Shown piece after piece: positions 10,892 to 22,313 of a DNA stretch of 26,185 nt; within the stretch, counting starts at the first letter, position 1; the number at the start of each line of letters is the position of its first letter. Source of the stretch: Rhizophagus sp. LPA8_4_AMF (Eukaryota; Glomeromycota; Glomeromycetes; Glomerales; Glomeraceae). The stretch lies in NCBI GenBank assembly GCA_021464525.1, contig JADRCO010000807.1, positions 1 to 26,185 of the forward strand. Direction: 5' to 3'. The translations under genes were made by a program, and so were the position numbers. A model generated the notes under the pieces. That model saw nothing but the letters and a program-made list of their open reading frames with translations. It did no database searches and had not been told where the DNA came from.

Positions 10892-12799
10892 TTTTTTTTT
10901 TTTAATTGAGAGGCTTTTTTAGGAGAAAGCCATCACGAAGTAGAATTCCAAGTTGATCATTATTTATAGATTTGACGATTCCGATCACCATTTTGGGTAA
11001 TTTAACTTTTGTATCTATTACTATAATCTGACAATCTTTGTCCGACCGATTTTATCGAAGATTTGCATAATTACATAATTTCAGAATAGATTTTGGGTTT
11101 CGATAACTTAAAATTTTAATTAAACCAACTTCTTATCATACTAAGATGAATACTTAATTTTTTCTTTAATAACATTTTAAAATTATTCAGTTTTTAACTC
11201 GTAAGATCGACTCCATTCCGAACATACTTACAGTAATTATATCATTATAATATAATCAAAAAATTCTCAGTTTTAACATATAAATAATAAATATTGAATA
11301 AAAGATAGTCTAATATTAAAGTAAGCAAGCGTTCTGAAATCCAGACACGACGTACTTTTGACCGGCGTCATTCAATCTGCTTACAATTTGTATGACGCAC
11401 TACCAATTCATTGTCACGTAAGAAATGATCTGCATCTAAATGTTTTTTAAAAAATAGCATATTAAAACAATAATAATATATTTGAAATTTTTTTGTCTAG
11501 CCAATAGAAAGCAATTGAAAAATCTTGTCGATTAACAAAGTACGCGTCAAATGATAGAGTGAGTTGGTAATTTTCTATTCTATGGTTAAATTTAATTTCA
11601 TTACTGATCGGCCAAATTTATAATAAGACTCGAATATATGATGGACGATAATACCACTGCAGGATTTTTAATTCGGGCCAGCATTACATATTTGGAAGCC
11701 GATCAGTAATTTTATAATCTGCGAGCATAATAGTTGTCATTTACAGATTTACTTTTTTACTTCAAGGCATTTATAGGGGTCAGGTGGCCAAGAACAAAAA
11801 AAAATTTTCGGTAACGTAATTTACTGGCCAGATTTTTCGCGGGTTTTCCAAGAAAAAAAAAAATAAATATATAAAGCGAGAGAACATTTATCTTAAAATT
11901 ACTTTATTTTAATAAAAAAAAAAACACAAAGAAACGTTTATTTAAAATATTTCTTACGATCCTTTAATAAAATAAAACCGATAATTTTTATAAATAAGCT
12001 GAATAAAAAAGTAATTTTTATAACGTATTAAATAGAAGTCTTCTTTAAAACTTGATAGTTCTCCTTTATACTCCCAAGGTCAGGTGAAATTACAGAAAAA
12101 AACACGCAAAATATTGAAAATACTAAGGTGAGAACTGTTGAAAATATTATTCTATTGCGGACTTGCGGTCTATTTTATAGTTATATCCATTATTTTTAGA
12201 TTAGTAGTACAAAGTTATGTTATCGAATATTTTTTGGTTGTATTCTTGGATAATTAACTTTTGATTATTAGCTGTACGCAGGCAGGGTGTTTTTAATAAG
12301 AGTAGCAAGTGTTATTGACACCTGATATTAAAATCCTGTAAAAATACGCTTATAATTTATTACATATTTGTACTTCTATAATTTATTAAATGTACATCTC
12401 ATTTTTTTACCACATACAGTTATAACAATACATCATGATCTGTATAAATAATCATTTAAACAGGAAATGAAAAAATAATTTTCTTTGTGATCTGCTAAAT
12501 TTAGGTCAAAAATACGCAAACTTTTCTACATATTAAAATTTTAAAACAATGTCCTGATTATAAACAAAACCTTACTCTAATATTATGGCGACGCATCATT
12601 GGATCCACCCCTATATATATGAAGAAACTAGATTGATTCATTTTTCGTTAACATATATAATTTGCTAGTATTATTCATTTACTATAATAAAGACCAAATA
12701 ATCCTTTTAATAAAACAGGATTGAAATTACTGTATGGAGTGTATGACCACCTATATATAATAATAATGAATACACTAATTAAAATTTGAATTACCGGAA
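10892..12799. other. spacer between F-box gene and the MYB-kinase duplication
   Basis: Poly-A/T tracts, notably 11800-11930, and no supported gene. It contains the small inverted-repeat element at 11600-11710 and ends near 12800, where similarity to 17970 begins. Confidence 0.5.
11600..11710. mobile_element. 111-bp MITE-like inverted-repeat element
   Basis: ATTACTGATCGGC (11600-11612) is perfectly inverted at 11698-11710, and the similarity continues inward (CCAAATTTA against CCAAATATG) after a small gap. The interior is richer in GC than the flanks. Target duplication is unclear, so the superfamily is not assigned. Confidence 0.6.
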
Positions 12800-12889
12800 A
12801 TATGAAGTTCAACCAAACGTGAATCTGGAACTACAAGAAGGGTGATATCATTTAAAAAAATTAGTAAATAATAAATAAATACAAAAGAA

Positions 12890-15511
12890 TTAATAAATAT
12901 TTATATGTAAAATTTCACCACCTTCTGGATCTTCAATTTGAACTTTTGTGGAATTCCTTGGTACAGGAAGATTATAAAAACACATAGAACGACCAGAATA
13001 AATTGCTTCGGAATGTATTGTTATGGATTTTTTAAACATAATGTTATCTGCATCAATAAATTCTTTAGGCATTTCTGGCTCATCAAAAGAATTTTCATGA
13101 CGTGAATAATTATCATTAGGAAATCGCCAATTTCTAATTGTTTTAAGTAACACTTTTGATGAGGGTCTTTTTTCGGGATTTACATCAAGACATTGATTTA
13201 CCAAATCAATATAACATTTTGGTGTTCCTTTAGCTACTCTTGGTCTCAAACCATTGCATATTGCTAATGCAAGATATCCATCATGCGGTACATTTCCATA
13301 AGGTGGTTTTCCGGTTGACACTTCTGTCATTATAATTCCGAAACTATAAATATCGCTTTCTAATGTATAAGGTTTACCATCCAATATTTCAGGTGCTATG
13401 TAAGGAAGAACTCCAAAAACGTTTGAACAATAAGAAGATTTTGAATTTGTTATTGATTGTGAAAGTCCTAAATCAGCTATTTTCGTACCAAAACCACCGA
13501 TATAAAATTGAAGTATATTCCCACTATGCAAATCTCTATGAATGTATTTTAGTTTGTGGATATTAAAAAGATTATTCGCAATACTTATTAAAATATTTAA
13601 TTTATCTTTCCATTTTAAATTTACGAAGTTCTTTTCAAGATAATTTCTTAAATTTCCTTCGTGAGCATATTCTAAGATCATAAGAAATTCATTTGTGTCG
13701 GGATCTTTAGTTATTCCATAAAATTTCGTTAAATTCGCATTGTATAATACACAATGGTGATGTATGTTAATCTAATTAAAAATAAAATAACGTTAATGTA
13801 TATATAAATATATAAAGCAAAATTAACCATCAGTGTATCAAACAATCAAATACCTCATTAACGAAAGCTTCTGTCGTAAATTTCGTATCTTTAATTCTTT
13901 TTAGAGCAATAGTAATTGGAGGAGACCTCTTCTTTTCTCTATTAAGTTTAGGTTCTCCATCTAGCCAAATGGCAGAATATATTTTAGCAAATCCACCTTC
14001 TGTAACAAGTTTAATATCTTGAAATTTATCATAAGATATCCATTCTAAATTACTATAATAAGATTGTGTCTTGATCTGTGCTTGATAAATTAATTGGTTT
14101 ATTTCAGTATTTCCACTTGATTTTCCTTCCCTCAAAAATTTACCTGGATCACATCTCTTACACCATGCATATCCAGTATTTATTTTATTGCAATTGGGAC
14201 ATACACCATAATAATCAAAATGGTATTTTTCACATTTAGTTAGTTCAATTGTATCATAGTTATTACAACATTTCTCTTCGGGGGTATATTGTTGTTTAAA
14301 TTCACGATTTTGTAAGCAATAAGTATTATGTATATTATCTATTTTAAATCTTTTTTCGTCTGTAAATTTTTTCAAGTTACAAACCATATTTCTGGAATGA
14401 AATTTGCTAAATTTATTTTCCAAATCACGAAGCACATATTTCCAAATTGTGCCATTTGATGTTCGATGTTTTTGAATAATAAATATTTTTTCATCACCTA
14501 AAAAATCGGGACATACTATCAAAGAAGTATGTTAAATTACTAAATTTAGTATATGCTTACGTGAAAAAAAGATAATTAAAGATAAGAGCTACTTACAATC
14601 CAAATCGAGAATTCTATTTTGCTTCGAGTACCAAACCATTTTAATTTTATCTGCAGAACGAAGTTTACCAAATTTATTTTTCAAATCACGGATTACAGAT
14701 TCCCAAATCATATACGAATTTTGATATTTTGGAACCCGTCTAATAATGAATTTTTTTTCATCATCTCCTAAGGGATCGTGACATTCTTGATCATGATATA
14801 CTTAGAATTAAAAATATATATATATATATATATATTAATTATTTTTTTCTTAGAATCAATGTAATACGTATGTATACACTTACAACTTAGATCAAAATTC
14901 CATGAATGCCAAAAGTCTCTGATTTTATTTATAGAATGTAGTTTTCCAAATTTCTTTTCTAAATCACGGATTATGAATTTCCAATCGATAACTTTTGATC
15001 TTTGTTGTTTTTGAGCTTGTTCGATAATAAAATTTATTTCATCGTGTGTTAAAGGATCGGGACATACTAATAGAATATCAGTATAAAAGATAAACTAAAA
15101 TTAATGTAATTCTTTTTTTATTTTAAAATAAATCAACAAACAAAAATAAATTAATATTAATGGATAAATTCACATACAACGCGGATTGAGATGATTTTTC
15201 CAGCTAAAATTAAAAAAAATCATATATATCGATATTTTCGAGAAAGAAAGAAAAAAATATTTTATTAAAAAGAAAAACTTACTAATTATAAATGTGTCTG
15301 TCTGTAAATCTTGCATATGTACTCTGAGTTAATTTTCTAATTGACGCAAGACACTCATAAGAATTTTCATACTCTTTCAAATATTGTTTGACAACTTCAC
15401 CGTCCTATAATAAAAAACAATATAGTATATATTTTAGAATATTTTAAAATAAATAAATTAATAAATAATGCATTTTTATACTTCTAATGTAAGAATCGCT
15501 TTCTTTGACAT
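12890..15511 (-). CDS. MYB-like repeat / zinc ribbon / protein kinase fusion, seven exons, 702 aa (gene A)
   Basis: Exons are 15511-15482, 15404-15283, 15203-15178, 15066-14884, 14800-14597, 14515-13854 and 13771-12890. All six introns (77, 79, 111, 83, 81 and 82 bp) have GT/AG ends and frame is kept throughout. Residues about 11-60 end in a MYB helix-3 signature (NYWKNHLNPRL). Three related modules follow, at about 61-120, 121-188 and 189-250: C(P/H)DxLxxDE...W..(V/I)(I/L)RDLxxKF.K..S. A zinc ribbon CPNC-x9-CKRC (C294, C297, C307, C310) links to the kinase: loop TEGGFA (360-365), K394 (ALK), E409, HRDLHSGN (D489, N494), DLG (D509), APE (535-537) and DIYSFG (549). All catalytic residues are present, so an active TKL-type kinase is likely, although the glycine loop keeps only its central Gly. 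The C-terminal 50 residues are unassigned. MYB identity is inferred from motif shape; an alternative is two adjacent genes, but exon 6 encodes the last module, ribbon and kinase N-lobe in one frame. Confidence 0.82.
14815..14835. repeat. TA dinucleotide microsatellite in intron 4 of gene A
   Basis: About ten TA units in a row sit inside the intron between the first and second full MYB-like modules. The corresponding place in the duplicated copy B has only short TATATA runs plus a 204-bp insertion. Confidence 0.9.
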
Positions 15512-16931
15512 TTTCAATGTATAATATCTTTAGAGTAAAAGAAGAAAAATTATGTTGATTTTATTTCTCTACAAAAAACGTAGAAAGCGCGTTTAAATAT
15601 TCCGTTGTAAAACTAATTTTTGTTGGTCAAAACTTTAAAATTAAAATGGTTAATGCAGATTTCACTCACCATTTATTATTTACCTTAACGAGATAATGGC
15701 ACATTACACCACTTCTGCATTACACCTGTCTGTAAACATTTGGATCAAACTGATGTAATATTTTTACCATTACGCAGCTTTAATGCCGAAATATCTGGAA
15801 TATATGATTAGTTGATTACACCCACGTATATACGCCTTGATGCAAACATCATACAAATCAGTAATTTAATATTGCATTGATTTGGACAGACTAAAAGGAT
15901 TCGACACTTGATCATGTGTAAAAATTCCTATTTTGTTATATTTAAACTCTAATTTTTCTTAAGGGTTTATTTGTTTTTTTTTTTCTCTTTTTTTTTAAAA
16001 AAAAAAATGATTTTTAAATGATCATTTGTTATCGGAGTTAACTATGGATTAGTTTCAGCCCCTGCTTAGTGTCCTTCCACAAACATTAAATAATCCTTTT
16101 TAAATGATCTCACATGCATACTGCAGCATTTTTATCATACTGTGCACAAATGTAACAGTAAAAGCATTGATCTGTGGCACGACAGACTTTCATGAATTGC
16201 TAATTAAATAACGATCATTGAATACGAGATGGATGTATTTTCGGAGTTGAGCGTTTAAAAATTATTATTTCTTTTTTATTTTGCCTTATTTAAATTGTTC
16301 AATCAGCAGTACGGTATTGGCGGAAAATAATTTGAATTTATATAGTTTAATTATTAATTAGAAATTTCCCTCTTTTAATCATGGCATATTGATAACTTTA
16401 TTATAATGAATAATACTATCTTTTCACAATAATATGACTCTTTATTATCAAGAAAAAAAAAATAAAATAAAAAAATAAAAAAATTGGTCATTTATCAGTA
16501 ATTTTTAATGATTTTATAAAAAATAGAATATCAATTTGTTAAAATTATGTTTAGTTCGATATGAAAGCAACAAATTGAAGACCACTAAACTAATTAATTC
16601 ACGCCACTCAAGAATTGGTTTTATCACAAACCTTCATATCTTTATCAATACTGCTTCAATTTCATGAAATTACTTGATATACTGTATGTATTAAACAATA
16701 TATAAGTAACTTTAGACTATATGTTTGAACTAATACTATCTTAATTAACAATGTAATTCTATTAAAAACATTTGTTTTAGTAATATAAATCCAACCGTAT
16801 ATACTGTATATATTATAGTATTATACTATCTTTTTTTAGTTATCAAATAATATCATTCAAAAACCTTTGATACTTAATAATTTACAAAAATAAAAATAAA
16901 AATTTATATTATAAAAAAAAGAAAATAAATA

Positions 16932-17095
16932 CAGTTGACCCCCTCTATAGTCACCCCAGATAGAGTCACATCCCCCCTTATAAACACATTTACGTTGGCC
17001 CAAGGTACTAATAAACTTATTAAAAAAATCCCTCTTTAATCACACCATATAGTATTTTTATAATCACATTTTTTTTTTGGTCCCGAAAGGGACTG
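16932..17095. mobile_element. pogo/Tigger-like transposon end, incomplete
   Basis: After a TA (16930-16931) the sequence CAGTTGACCCCCTCTATAG begins, followed by spaced (A/T)TAxTCAC phrases and a small hairpin GTCCCGAAAGGGAC (about 17081-17094). This is the look of pogo-type Tc1/mariner termini. No opposite end (GGTCAACTG) was found in the window, so it is a solo or truncated end. Confidence 0.5.
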
Positions 17096-17469
17096 GAATT
17101 ATTTTTATAAACTATATCATTTGACTATTTAAAATTAAAATTTCACATGAATTAAATAAAAATTGAGCAATTAATCTAATATTTTAAGAATTATATATTT
17201 TTCACCAATACCGTCCTGAGTGAGTTTCGAACCCGAGCGCTCTGACTACTGGATATTATTTATATTAATTTATCTCTTTATATTATTTAATGTGATTTAG
17301 GCGGTCAAAGGAAGTTTTCATGTGACTGACATTATTTTCATATTAGATCATAAAAGTACTATGTATTGAACATAATGTCGTATAATGTCCTTTGCTACGC
17401 TAAGAGAGTTAATTTTTTTTATAAATTTATCCAGAATGCGACTTTGTTCGCATTTACTAGAATAATCCA

Positions 17470-17855
17470 GTAATGTTTTATCTGAATCTAAAGCTGAAGA
17501 AAAAAGGATCCAGAAATATATAGACAGAGTAATGAGTGTGGCAAATGAAAGTTTACATACGCATTTTTTCAGGGTCGGAATTATGATAACATCAACCAGT
17601 ATCTAAAAAAGGAAATAAAATCTCAGTAGGAATTGTCACAAAAGGAAAGACTTTCATGATTGCTTTGATCAAACCTGACCCTTTTATATGTACTGTACTT
17701 CTGGGTTTTAGGAAAAATTGAATATAGTACGGCTACTTTAAAGAATTGACCATTCAAGAAACTTTGAATCGATTCAATTTTTTGATAGAAATATATAATT
17801 CGTTATGCTTAAATCATTTTTTACCACAAGAATCTTCAATAACCCAAGAATGATA
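17470..17855 (+). pseudogene. coding-like relic, unknown family
   Basis: Plus-strand pieces read ESKAEEKRIQKYIDRVMSV (about 17485-17541), GRNYDNINQYLKKEIKSQ (about 17571-17626) and FKELTIQETLNRFNFLIEIY (about 17738-17797), each in a different frame or after a stop. The composition is protein-like and unlike the A/T noise around it. Family not recognised; possibly an old gene fragment. Confidence 0.35.
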
Positions 17856-18913
17856 TATTAATATATTTAATAAATTTATTATAAAGTTGAAGATAAGATG
17901 AAATTATTGTATGCTCATCGCGGTAAGAAAAAAAATGATCTCAATTAAAGTACTTTAAGCGAATTTGATTTTGAAGTTCAACCAAAAGTGAATCTTCTGG
18001 AACTACAATAACTGAAATATGACAAAAATTTGAAAAAGTTAACAGTTAATAAATAATCAAATAAAAAAAAAAGTAAATATATATTTATCCACAAAATTAG
18101 ACAAAATCTGGATTACTTTGGTGAAATTCCTTGGTTCAGAAAATTTATAAAAGCACATAGAACGACCAAATTAAATTGCTTCAGAATGTATTGTTATTTC
18201 AGAAGAGGACTTTTTAAAGACAATATTATCTGCATCAATGAATTCTTAAGACAATTTCTGGTTCCTTGAAAGAATTTTCAATACGTGAATAGTTATCATT
18301 AGAAAATCGTAATACTTTCGATGAAAGCCTTTTTCCCGGGCTTACATCAAGACATTGATTTACCAAACTAATATAGCAATTTGATGTTCCTTTAGCTACT
18401 CTTGGTCTTAAGCCGTTACAAATTGCTAATACAAACTTTTCTCCATGTGATATATTCCATAAGGTGGTTTTCTGGTTTAAATTATCATTGACATTATGGG
18501 CAATAGTTATTTATATCATCTATTTTAAGTCTTCTTTCATTTTTCTCAAGTTCCAATCAATATTTTTGAAACCAAAATTATTTTCCAAACCACGAAGCAC
18601 ATATTTCCAAATGGTACCATTTGATATTTGATGTTAATCGAAACATACTATCATCAAAAAAAAAAAATATATATATTCAATATATGTTAAATTATTTAGT
18701 ATTAAAGTATATAATTAAAGGCAAAAAGAATCCTATTTTGCATCCAAGTACCAAATCATTTAATTTTATATTTAGAATAAAGTTTATCAAATTTATTTTT
18801 TAAATCACGAATTACAGATTCCCTTATCATTTACGAATTTTGGTTTTTTTGAACCATCATCTCCAAAGGGCGTGGCATACTTGATCACAATATACTTATT
18901 ATCAAAGAAGTAA

Positions 18914-19117
18914 GGCGGTCAGAAATCCGTCCATCCGGATAATCCGCCTTAAATCCCAGCGGATTATTTTCTGTATGCATCAACCGTCACGGAAAATCCG
19001 CAGATAATTCGTTAAAAAAACGCAAAGGCGGCGAAACGTCACGTGATTTTCAATACCGGCCAGCACTACCGATCGGCCAACACTACGATTAATTTCGGTT
19101 ATCCGGATCGCATCTCT
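18914..19117. mobile_element. 204-bp GC-richer insertion in copy B intron 4
   Basis: Absent from the matching intron of gene A and flanked by AGTAA on both sides (18909-18913, 19118-19122), a possible 5-bp target duplication. An internal inverted pair, ATCCGGATAA (18933-18942) and TTATCCGGAT (19099-19108), lies near the ends. Non-coding; superfamily not assigned. Confidence 0.6.
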
Positions 19118-19589
19118 AGTAAAGATATATATGCACGTACTCTTATTTTAAAAAAATATATATAATATACTGTACTATACACACAACTTGAATCAAGATT
19201 TCATGAATACCAAAAATCTTTAATTTTAGTTATATAAATCACGTACTAATTGTAAATTTCCAATCGATAACTTTTGACCTTTGTTGTTTTTAAACCTATT
19301 CAACAATCAAATTATTTCATCGTGTTGTAATAAATGAAATATATATATAGTTATTACAGTGTAAACGATAAAGTAATTCTTTTTATTTAAAATAAAATCA
19401 ATAAACAAAAATAAATAAATAAATGTATATTAATAGATAAATTTACATACAACGCGGCTTTCCATCTATAATTGAATTATTAAACATATTTATTAATATC
19501 TTCAAGAAAAGTAAGAAAGAAAATAAATTCTATTTAATAAAAAATTTACTGATTATAAACATATCTTGCCGTAAATCTTGCATATATAC

Positions 19590-20101
19590 ATCAGGAAATT
19601 TTTAGGTATCCACCCAAAACCACGTAGGTTAGTTTGGAATTCTACACATCGAATTGTGTGGACAAGTATCCGTATGAAACCACACATTTTATAATGAAAA
19701 TATGTGGATTTCCGAGATTTCCGTATATCATAAAATTTCATTGGAAATCCGTAGAATCCTATAGCGGAATACGTGGAATTCATCCGCAGATACAGTATTA
19801 TTGCGGAATTCAAGAAATTATTAATAGCACAGTATAATAGTGCTAGTTAAAGATATATTAATGTAAATTAAAATATAGAGAATATAGAACGAATGTTTGT
19901 TGCTTTTTTACTATATTATAATTTTTTTTTATGCGGCTTAAGAATAAATATAAAATATAATCTAAGTAATTATAAAAAAAGAAAGGGACAATCACCTAAT
20001 ATTAATCCACGTGTGACGACCTCGGAAAAATATTGTCTCATTTCCATGATGGAATTCTCTGCAGATTTTAACCGACAAAAACTTCCTGATGTATGCTTTT
20101 T
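19590..20101. mobile_element. about 512-bp insertion splitting exon 2 of copy B
   Basis: Gene A reads GTAAATCTTGCATATGTACTC without a break; copy B departs after GTAAATCTTGCATATATAC (19589) and resumes at TCTCGAGTTAATTTC (about 20102). The insert has a GC-richer first half (19610-19810, phrases such as GTGGATTTCC and GGAATTCATCC) and an AT-rich second half, so it may be two nested events. Open frames on both strands inside it are not supported as genes. Confidence 0.6.
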
Positions 20102-20644
20102 ATCTCGAGTTAATTTCTAATTAACGCATGTCACTCATAACCTTCTTCCAAATATTGTTTGACAAACTGCATATATTTAACAGGATTTTTTTTTTTATAA
20201 ATAAATAAATAAATACGGCAATAAATAATGCATTTTTATACTTCCAATGGAAGATTTGACATTTTTATAACGTATAATATTTTATAGATTAAAGTAAAAA
20301 AATTTTTGATAAATTAATTGTTTTCTGTAAATTTCTTAAATAGTAAAAAGTACATTTTTATATTCTATTGTAAAACTTTTTCGTTAGTCAAAACTTAAAG
20401 ACCGCTTATTTATTGGCTCAACGAGATGTAATACACCCTGATGTAAACATGCCGTAGTTTTTATGATAAGTAATTCTTAAGGGTTTATATTTTTAATAAA
20501 AAACAGTTTATTATGGGAGCGAAAAATATTGTTGTCTGATAATTATGGTATTAGAACAATTTGATTTAGACCTTCTTAGTGTCCTTCCACTATCTCCTCT
20601 TTTAGATGATCCCACATGCATACTGCGATTTTTTTACTAAACTG

Positions 20645-20760
20645 GGAACCATACAAAATCCCGAATCCCACCATAATACAAGCCCGACGCTCACAATCCT
20701 GACAAATCATAATTTCGGAAATTCAGAGTCCCGTCACTCATTATCCCGATACTTATTATC
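20645..20760. repeat. degenerate TCCCGACA-type repeat, copy 2
   Basis: Aligns with 4190-4345 in the same orientation and starts exactly where similarity between duplication copies A and B stops. Confidence 0.6.
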
Positions 20761-22313
20761 TTTATTTTACATTATTATTATTTTTTTTAGACGGAATAAT
20801 TTTTATTAATAATTTTATTGATGTGTAATAATTTAACTAAATAGCTGAGTAACGAGAAGCTTGATGATCATTAATAAATTGAGATGATTGATTATTTTTA
20901 CTCTCCGTTTTTAACAAATTTCCTTTCAAATAATAGTCTTTTTAGAAGGATAAAGTTTTTTTAGCGTTCTAAATAGGATTCGAACAGTCTAAAAGAACGG
21001 CACTTTGAACGCCAAGTTACCAGCGGAAATTATTCATTTTTATTTATTTAATTCGAGCTTATAAATTATTATTATTTTTTTTTTTGATAACCCCAATTCG
21101 GATTGTAACTTCTATTCGGATTTATTCGGATCGGATAATTCGGAGAATTTCTTAATTTATCCGCATAACGGTTTTTATTCAGATCAAAGCACTAACCTCA
21201 TTTATATTGTTATAGTAATTAAGATTAACCTACTTTACGATAATAGTCCTTTTTTATCGACAATGCTATAAATATCCTTTCCAATCTTATTAACGTATTT
21301 ATAGTTTTTGGAAATTGATGATCCGAGCAGGAATTTCAACTGATTAACAATTTTATGCGTTAAATAATTTAATAAATTTAATAATAATAATAAAAAAAAT
21401 TTCCATCCATCTATATTAGTTACAAATATATTTATATTAAAAAAAAAGAAAGAAAAAAATTTCGAATTTTTGATGCGATTAATGTCCAATCATAATTAGT
21501 AATTATATAATTAATAATACTGAATGGGTTCATCTCAGGTAAAAATCATTTTGCATATCACAAATACTCTAATAGAAATTTATTTTCTCACATTGTCATT
21601 CATGAATATCGGAATTTAGCGTTAGAGCGATGATATCATAAGTAGTAATGGCGATTTCCATTTATAATCAAACTAAAGAAAATACCTTTATATTATTCAT
21701 AAATAACTTAATATTACATCTTTTGTAGTACAACAGTTTTTCTTTTCAATGAACCATTAAAGTTTCTAGTTGAAGAGAAGAAGTAATGAATATTATTTTA
21801 ATATAAGGAGTTTGCATTCCATTAAAACTCCGATGTACCGTACTACCATATCGGAGAAAAACCGAAATTAGTAAGCATAATAACGGCTTGATAATGGATG
21901 GTGATCAGTACAACCCCAAACATCTAAATTAGTCGAAAAAGTGTAGATCTCAATTAGTCTTAGTGGCGCCGGACCCGAGAAAATATGGACTTTAAGGGTT
22001 TAGCATGGAATTTCAATTTTTATTATTTGTAATAAACTTAAAATCCATTTTAAGCATAATTTTTAGGGGTACATAGATTCTTTTTTTTTTTTTTTAGTCA
22101 AAATAGTTAATGAAATGAAAATGAACACAACATAGTTTACATAATCCGAAGTTAGAATTGATTTTTTGAATGATTAAATATTGTTCTAATAAAGTGTCTA
22201 TATGATGTAATTGGTGTAAGTGTAATGCATAAACATCAATAATAAATAATAATAATTATTATTAAATTTACTTAATTGTAGTTATAAAAGATTCTATAAA
22301 CTGATAGTACTTC
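20761..22313. other. spacer between copy B and gene C
   Basis: AT-rich. It includes a degenerate (A/T)TTCGGAT cluster at about 21095-21145, a tRNA-like stem-loop at 20998-21014 (see findings), and a GC-richer island at about 21835-21990 (GTGGCGCCGGACCCGAG). No gene supported. Confidence 0.5.

Larger units (their letters stand above)
12800..16145. repeat. segmental duplication, copy A
   Basis: Similarity to 17970-20645 starts near 12800 (GAAGTTCAACCAAA) and runs through the gene and its upstream region. It ends after the shared phrases CTTAGTGTCCTTCCAC and CACATGCATACTGC near 16143. Copy A alone carries an extra stretch of roughly 200 bp at about 15700-15930. Confidence 0.85.
16146..17969. 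other. spacer between the duplicated copies
   Basis: Mostly AT-rich. It holds a pogo-like transposon end (16932 onward) and a coding-like relic (about 17470-17855), described separately. The rest shows no recognised feature. Confidence 0.5.
18080..20262 (-). pseudogene. truncated, disrupted duplicate of the MYB-kinase fusion (copy B)
   Basis: The copy follows gene A in order on the same strand. Exon 1 equivalent is at 20262 (MSNLPLE then a GTATAA donor). Exon 2 is split at about 19590 by roughly 510 bp and resumes near 20102. Exon 3 lies at about 19450-19470, exon 4 at 19185-19325 with internal loss, exon 5 at 18725-18895, and the start of exon 6 at about 18485-18650. The kinase 3' end follows at 18080-18475. 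The junction near 18480 joins sequence equivalent to 13320 directly to that equivalent to 14310, removing about 1 kb (gene A residues about 257-560: zinc ribbon, N-lobe, catalytic and activation loops). Many frameshifts are visible. What survives is the MYB-like region in fragments plus the C-lobe end. It cannot encode a working kinase. Confidence 0.88.
17970..20645. repeat. segmental duplication, copy B
   Basis: Direct partner of 12800-16145. It is shortened by the kinase deletion and lengthened by two insertions. Its upstream end coincides with the CCCGA repeat beginning near 20645. Confidence 0.85.

Noticed and set aside
14768-14800. Alternative acceptor for gene A exon 5 (after CATGATCAAG)
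   Set aside because: It creates an in-frame stop (T|AA); the acceptor at 14801 keeps the frame and the phase-1 pattern.
17218-17265. Pol III B-box-like phrase on the minus strand (GGGTTCGAAACTC) as a tRNA or SINE
   Set aside because: The A-box-like phrase is only about ten bases away and no cloverleaf can be drawn.
19553-19837. Overlapping open frames on both strands
   Set aside because: They lie inside the insertion splitting copy B exon 2, and open frames on both strands of one GC-richer patch indicate low stop density, not genes.
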